Shown here piece after piece: positions 61,924 to 64,000 of a DNA stretch of 64,000 nt. The position numbers and the translations under genes were made by a program. The notes beneath the pieces were generated by a model. It saw only the letters and a program-made list of their open reading frames with translations. It had not been told where the DNA came from and made no database searches. The stretch covers positions 3,720,001-3,784,000 of the forward strand of contig NZ_CP060398.1 of NCBI RefSeq assembly GCF_015840915.1. Reading direction: 5' to 3'. Numbering within the stretch: position 1 is the stretch's first letter; each line of letters opens with the position of its first letter. Origin of the DNA: Synechococcus sp. CBW1002. Its GTDB lineage: Bacteria; Cyanobacteriota; Cyanobacteriia; PCC-6307; Cyanobiaceae.

Positions 61924-62784
61924 ATGGCCCGGGAACTGCGCCGCCTACTGATCGATCCGAACCGACTGCGGCAGGGCGGCGACGCTGGGATCGCCCTCAG
62001 CCGGGAGGAGAGCCACTACCTCAACAGGGTGCTGCGGCTGCGGCCCGGCGACCGGTTCGCCGTGGTGGATGGCTGCGGGGGCCTCTGGACCGCGCAGCTG
62101 CAGGAACCGGGCCGCGCCGACCTGGAGCAGCCGCTGGGGCAGCCCCTGGAGCGCCAGGAGCCCACCTCCCTGCCGATTGGCCTGGCCCTGGCGATGCCAC
62201 GGCGCGACGGGGAACTGGTGCTGCGCATGGCCACCGAGCTGGGGGTGGATCAGCTGGGCCCCCTGCAGGCCGAGCGCAGCGTCCGGCGCGGCGATGCGGC
62301 GGACCCGGCGATCCCGGAGCGCTGGCGCGCGGTCGTGCGGGAAGCGGCGGAGCAGTGCGAGCGGCTGTGGCTGCCGCGCTGGGAACCGCTGCGGAGCGGG
62401 GCTGCCTACCTGTCAGTGCCGGTGGAGGGACTGGGTCTGCTGGCCACGACGCGTCAGGGAGAGCTGCCAGGCCTGGAGGAGGCCTGTGAGGACTGGCAGC
62501 CCATGGATCGTCCTACACCTGCAGCGACCATCTGCTCGGCTGCGACATCGCCTGCTGCGACCTTGCCAGCAGCGACAACACCGGCAGCTGCATCCGCGGC
62601 TGTGGCCACCATCACCCTGGCGATCGGGCCGGAAGGGGGTTGGTCTGAGCGCGAGGAGGAACTCGCAGTGGCCGCTGGCTGGCAGCTGGTGCAGCTTGGA
62701 CCCACGATCCTGCGGAGCTCAACCGCTGCTGTGGCCGGCGTGGCCCGCCTGGTGGCCTGGCGGGCGCAGCTGGGGAGCAGCTGA
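61924..62784 (+). CDS. rsmE: 16S rRNA m3U1498 methyltransferase
   Basis: 286 residues. The N-terminal PUA-like part (SHYLNRVLRLRPGDRFAVVDG) is followed by a SPOUT knot domain with PIGLALAMPRRDGELVLRMATELG, REAAEQCERLWLPRW and LAIGPEGGWSEREEELA, ending LRSSTAAVAGVARLVAWRA. It methylates U1498 in the 30S decoding region. A Thr/Ala/Pro repeat segment of about 30 residues (ATSPAAT, PAATTPAA) is inserted before the IGPEGG strand, longer than in the usual enzyme. Confidence 0.93.
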   Translation: MARELRRLLIDPNRLRQGGDAGIALSREESHYLNRVLRLRPGDRFAVVDGCGGLWTAQLQEPGRADLEQPLGQPLERQEPTSLPIGLALAMPRRDGELVLRMATELGVDQLGPLQAERSVRRGDAADPAIPERWRAVVREAAEQCERLWLPRWEPLRSGAAYLSVPVEGLGLLATTRQGELPGLEEACEDWQPMDRPTPAATICSAATSPAATLPAATTPAAASAAVATITLAIGPEGGWSEREEELAVAAGWQLVQLGPTILRSSTAAVAGVARLVAWRAQLGSS

Positions 62785-62817
62785 TTCAGACCTGAGCCGG
62801 GGCGATGCCCGCAGACT

Positions 62818-63210
62818 TCAACTGCGGAACATGCCGGCGGCCATGCTGCGGAAGCCGGCCAGGTTGGCGCCACCACGGCGGCGGCGGGTCACGGCAGCGC
62901 CGGGCACCAGGCAATCGGGCGCGAAGGTGGTCAGGCTGGGGGCCGGCCGGCTGGCGGCAGCGGCAGCCAGCTCGGCGGCGATGGCTTCAGCGGTGGTGAG
63001 CTCAACGCCGGAGGAGGGCGCAGCCTCCTGGATGGCGGGAGCGACTGCCTCAGCAGCCGTGACACCTTTGTCCTTGCTGGCTTTGGGGGCTTTGGCCTCC
63101 GCCTTCTCCTGAGCCGCCGGGGCAACGACCACGGCGGGCTTCTTGCTGTCTGGGGTCTTGGCGTCGCCGCCCAGCTCAAGGAAGAACGACGGCTTGAGCT
63201 TGAACACCAT
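62818..63210 (-). CDS. Ala/Pro-rich small protein of unknown function
   Basis: 130 residues. MVFKLKPSFFLELGGD opens the protein, then a long Ala/Glu/Lys/Pro-rich, probably disordered centre, and a basic C-terminus (VTRRRRGGANLAGFRSMAAGMF). The conserved-looking ends with a variable middle suggest a true gene, probably picocyanobacterial. No function can be given. Convergent with rsmE, divergent from the DUF92 gene (95 bases). Confidence 0.55.
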   Translation of the reverse strand: MVFKLKPSFFLELGGDAKTPDSKKPAVVVAPAAQEKAEAKAPKASKDKGVTAAEAVAPAIQEAAPSSGVELTTAEAIAAELAAAAASRPAPSLTTFAPDCLVPGAAVTRRRRGGANLAGFRSMAAGMFRS

Positions 63211-63305
63211 GGCGGCGTCGAAAGACTGGCCCGATTATCCGCTCCCGGCGGCACGATGCGGCCCAGCGCTTAGATCTGTGCAACACATCAATCGACCCTG
63301 GCCCT

Positions 63306-64000
63306 GTGCTGAGCAACGCCATCCCGGCCCAGACCGCCGCGCACTGGCTGCTGGCCCTGGGCCTGAATGGAATCCTGATCAGCCTGGCCCAGCCCCTGCC
63401 GCTGCTCACCCGTGCCGGCTGGATCCATGCCGGCCTGCTCGGCACCCTGCTGTGGGGCTGCCTGGGGGCCGCCGGCTGGTGGGCCGTGGTGGCCTACCTG
63501 GCTCTGGGGTCGGCCGTCACCCGCCTGGGGCTGCGCCGCAAACAGGAGCAGGGTCTCGCCGAAGCCAGAGGCGGCCGCCGCGGGCCGGAGAATGTCTGGG
63601 GATCGGCCCTCACCGGCACCGTTCTGGCGGTGCTGGTGCCCCTGAGCCCCCCGCACTGGCAGCCGCTGCTGCTGATCGGTTTCGCCGCCAGTTTTGCCGC
63701 CAAGCTGGCGGACACCTTCGGCAGTGAGATCGGCAAGCGCTGGGGCCGGCACACGCTGCTGATCACCAGCCTGCGGCCGGTACCGCCCGGCACGGAAGGA
63801 GCCGTGAGCCTTGAAGGCACGGCCGCCAGCCTGGCCGGCAGTGCCCTGATGGCCCTGATCCTGCTGGCTCTGGGCGTGCTGCCGGACTGGTTCAGCTGGG
63901 GCCTGGTCACGGCCGTGGGGCTGGCGGCCACCCTGCTGGAGAGCTGGCTCGGCGCCACCGTGCAGCAACGGGTCGCCTGGCTCACCAACGAGGTGATCAA
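63306..64000 (+). CDS. DUF92 / VTE6-like membrane protein, 3' end outside window
   Basis: 231 codons from GTG 63306 to the window edge. Polytopic membrane protein with the DUF92 element FAASFAAKLADTFGSEIGKRWG and SLRPVPPGTEGAVSLEGTAAS. In plants the related VTE6 phosphorylates phytyl phosphate for tocopherol and phylloquinone synthesis, so prenyl or phytyl-phosphate kinase is the likely role. The C-terminal 20-30 residues are presumably missing. Confidence 0.88.
   Translation, partial: MLSNAIPAQTAAHWLLALGLNGILISLAQPLPLLTRAGWIHAGLLGTLLWGCLGAAGWWAVVAYLALGSAVTRLGLRRKQEQGLAEARGGRRGPENVWGSALTGTVLAVLVPLSPPHWQPLLLIGFAASFAAKLADTFGSEIGKRWGRHTLLITSLRPVPPGTEGAVSLEGTAASLAGSALMALILLALGVLPDWFSWGLVTAVGLAATLLESWLGATVQQRVAWLTNEVI

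Overview
The window is dense, GC-rich bacterial chromosome and most likely comes from a picocyanobacterium of the Cyanobium/Synechococcus type. The evidence is the combination of a quinol-type heme-copper oxidase preceded by DUF2231 proteins, an adenosylcobalamin-dependent class II ribonucleotide reductase, a GSA aminotransferase for the C5 tetrapyrrole route, DUF3531, CPP1-like, DUF92 and DUF1651-like proteins, and many 4-nt gene overlaps. No rRNA, insertion sequence, prophage or CRISPR array is visible. One tRNA gene, tRNA-Ser(UGA), is present.

Layout. 1-6.5 kb: a truncated unknown gene, a CheB-CheR-PAS fusion, an RpoD-like sigma factor, a PAS-GGDEF protein with a degenerate GGDEF motif, and a YajQ-type protein. 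6.6-15.4 kb: an unbroken run of seven genes (radical SAM enzyme, internally duplicated membrane protein, small membrane protein, UbiA-like prenyltransferase, rifampin-phosphotransferase-like dikinase, BtaA-like DUF3419 protein, GNAT) that looks like an uncharacterised lipid or isoprenoid pathway. 15.4-21.4 kb: 5-oxoprolinase/hydantoinase fusion and gamma-glutamyltransferase, stop-start coupled. 22.1-32.6 kb: two DUF2231 proteins, oxidase subunits II, I and III (subunit II lacks the CuA ligands), then two GMC oxidoreductases flanking a GH63/MGH1-like glycosidase. 32.6-41.1 kb: double-VOC protein, EamA transporter, SDR, HlyD-type adaptor, a frameshifted TolC-like gene with two twin small membrane proteins and DoxX, and a type II NADH dehydrogenase. 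41.3-48.7 kb: Nif11-like protein, hemL, glcD-like oxidase, PfkB kinase, an MCE protein with a membrane partner, and small proteins. 49.0-52.4 kb: tRNA-Ser followed by a distinctly AT-richer siaABCD-type phosphosignalling and c-di-GMP operon in which siaC carries a 1-nt frameshift. 52.5-64 kb: nrdJ, a methyltransferase, a decayed GGDEF gene, prfC, hslO, an ABC ATPase, rsmE and a partial DUF92 gene.

Themes. c-di-GMP-type signalling recurs (4.6, 6.0, 51.6 and 55.9 kb), with both intact and decayed GGDEF domains. Respiration and periplasmic oxidation share one coupled operon at 22-32.6 kb. Several conserved proteins carry short codon-repeat expansions in linkers or tails. Three genes (TolC-like, siaC, GGDEF remnant) are broken by single small lesions, so either real decay or assembly error has to be considered. 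All functional calls are from motif recognition by eye, and no database search was possible.
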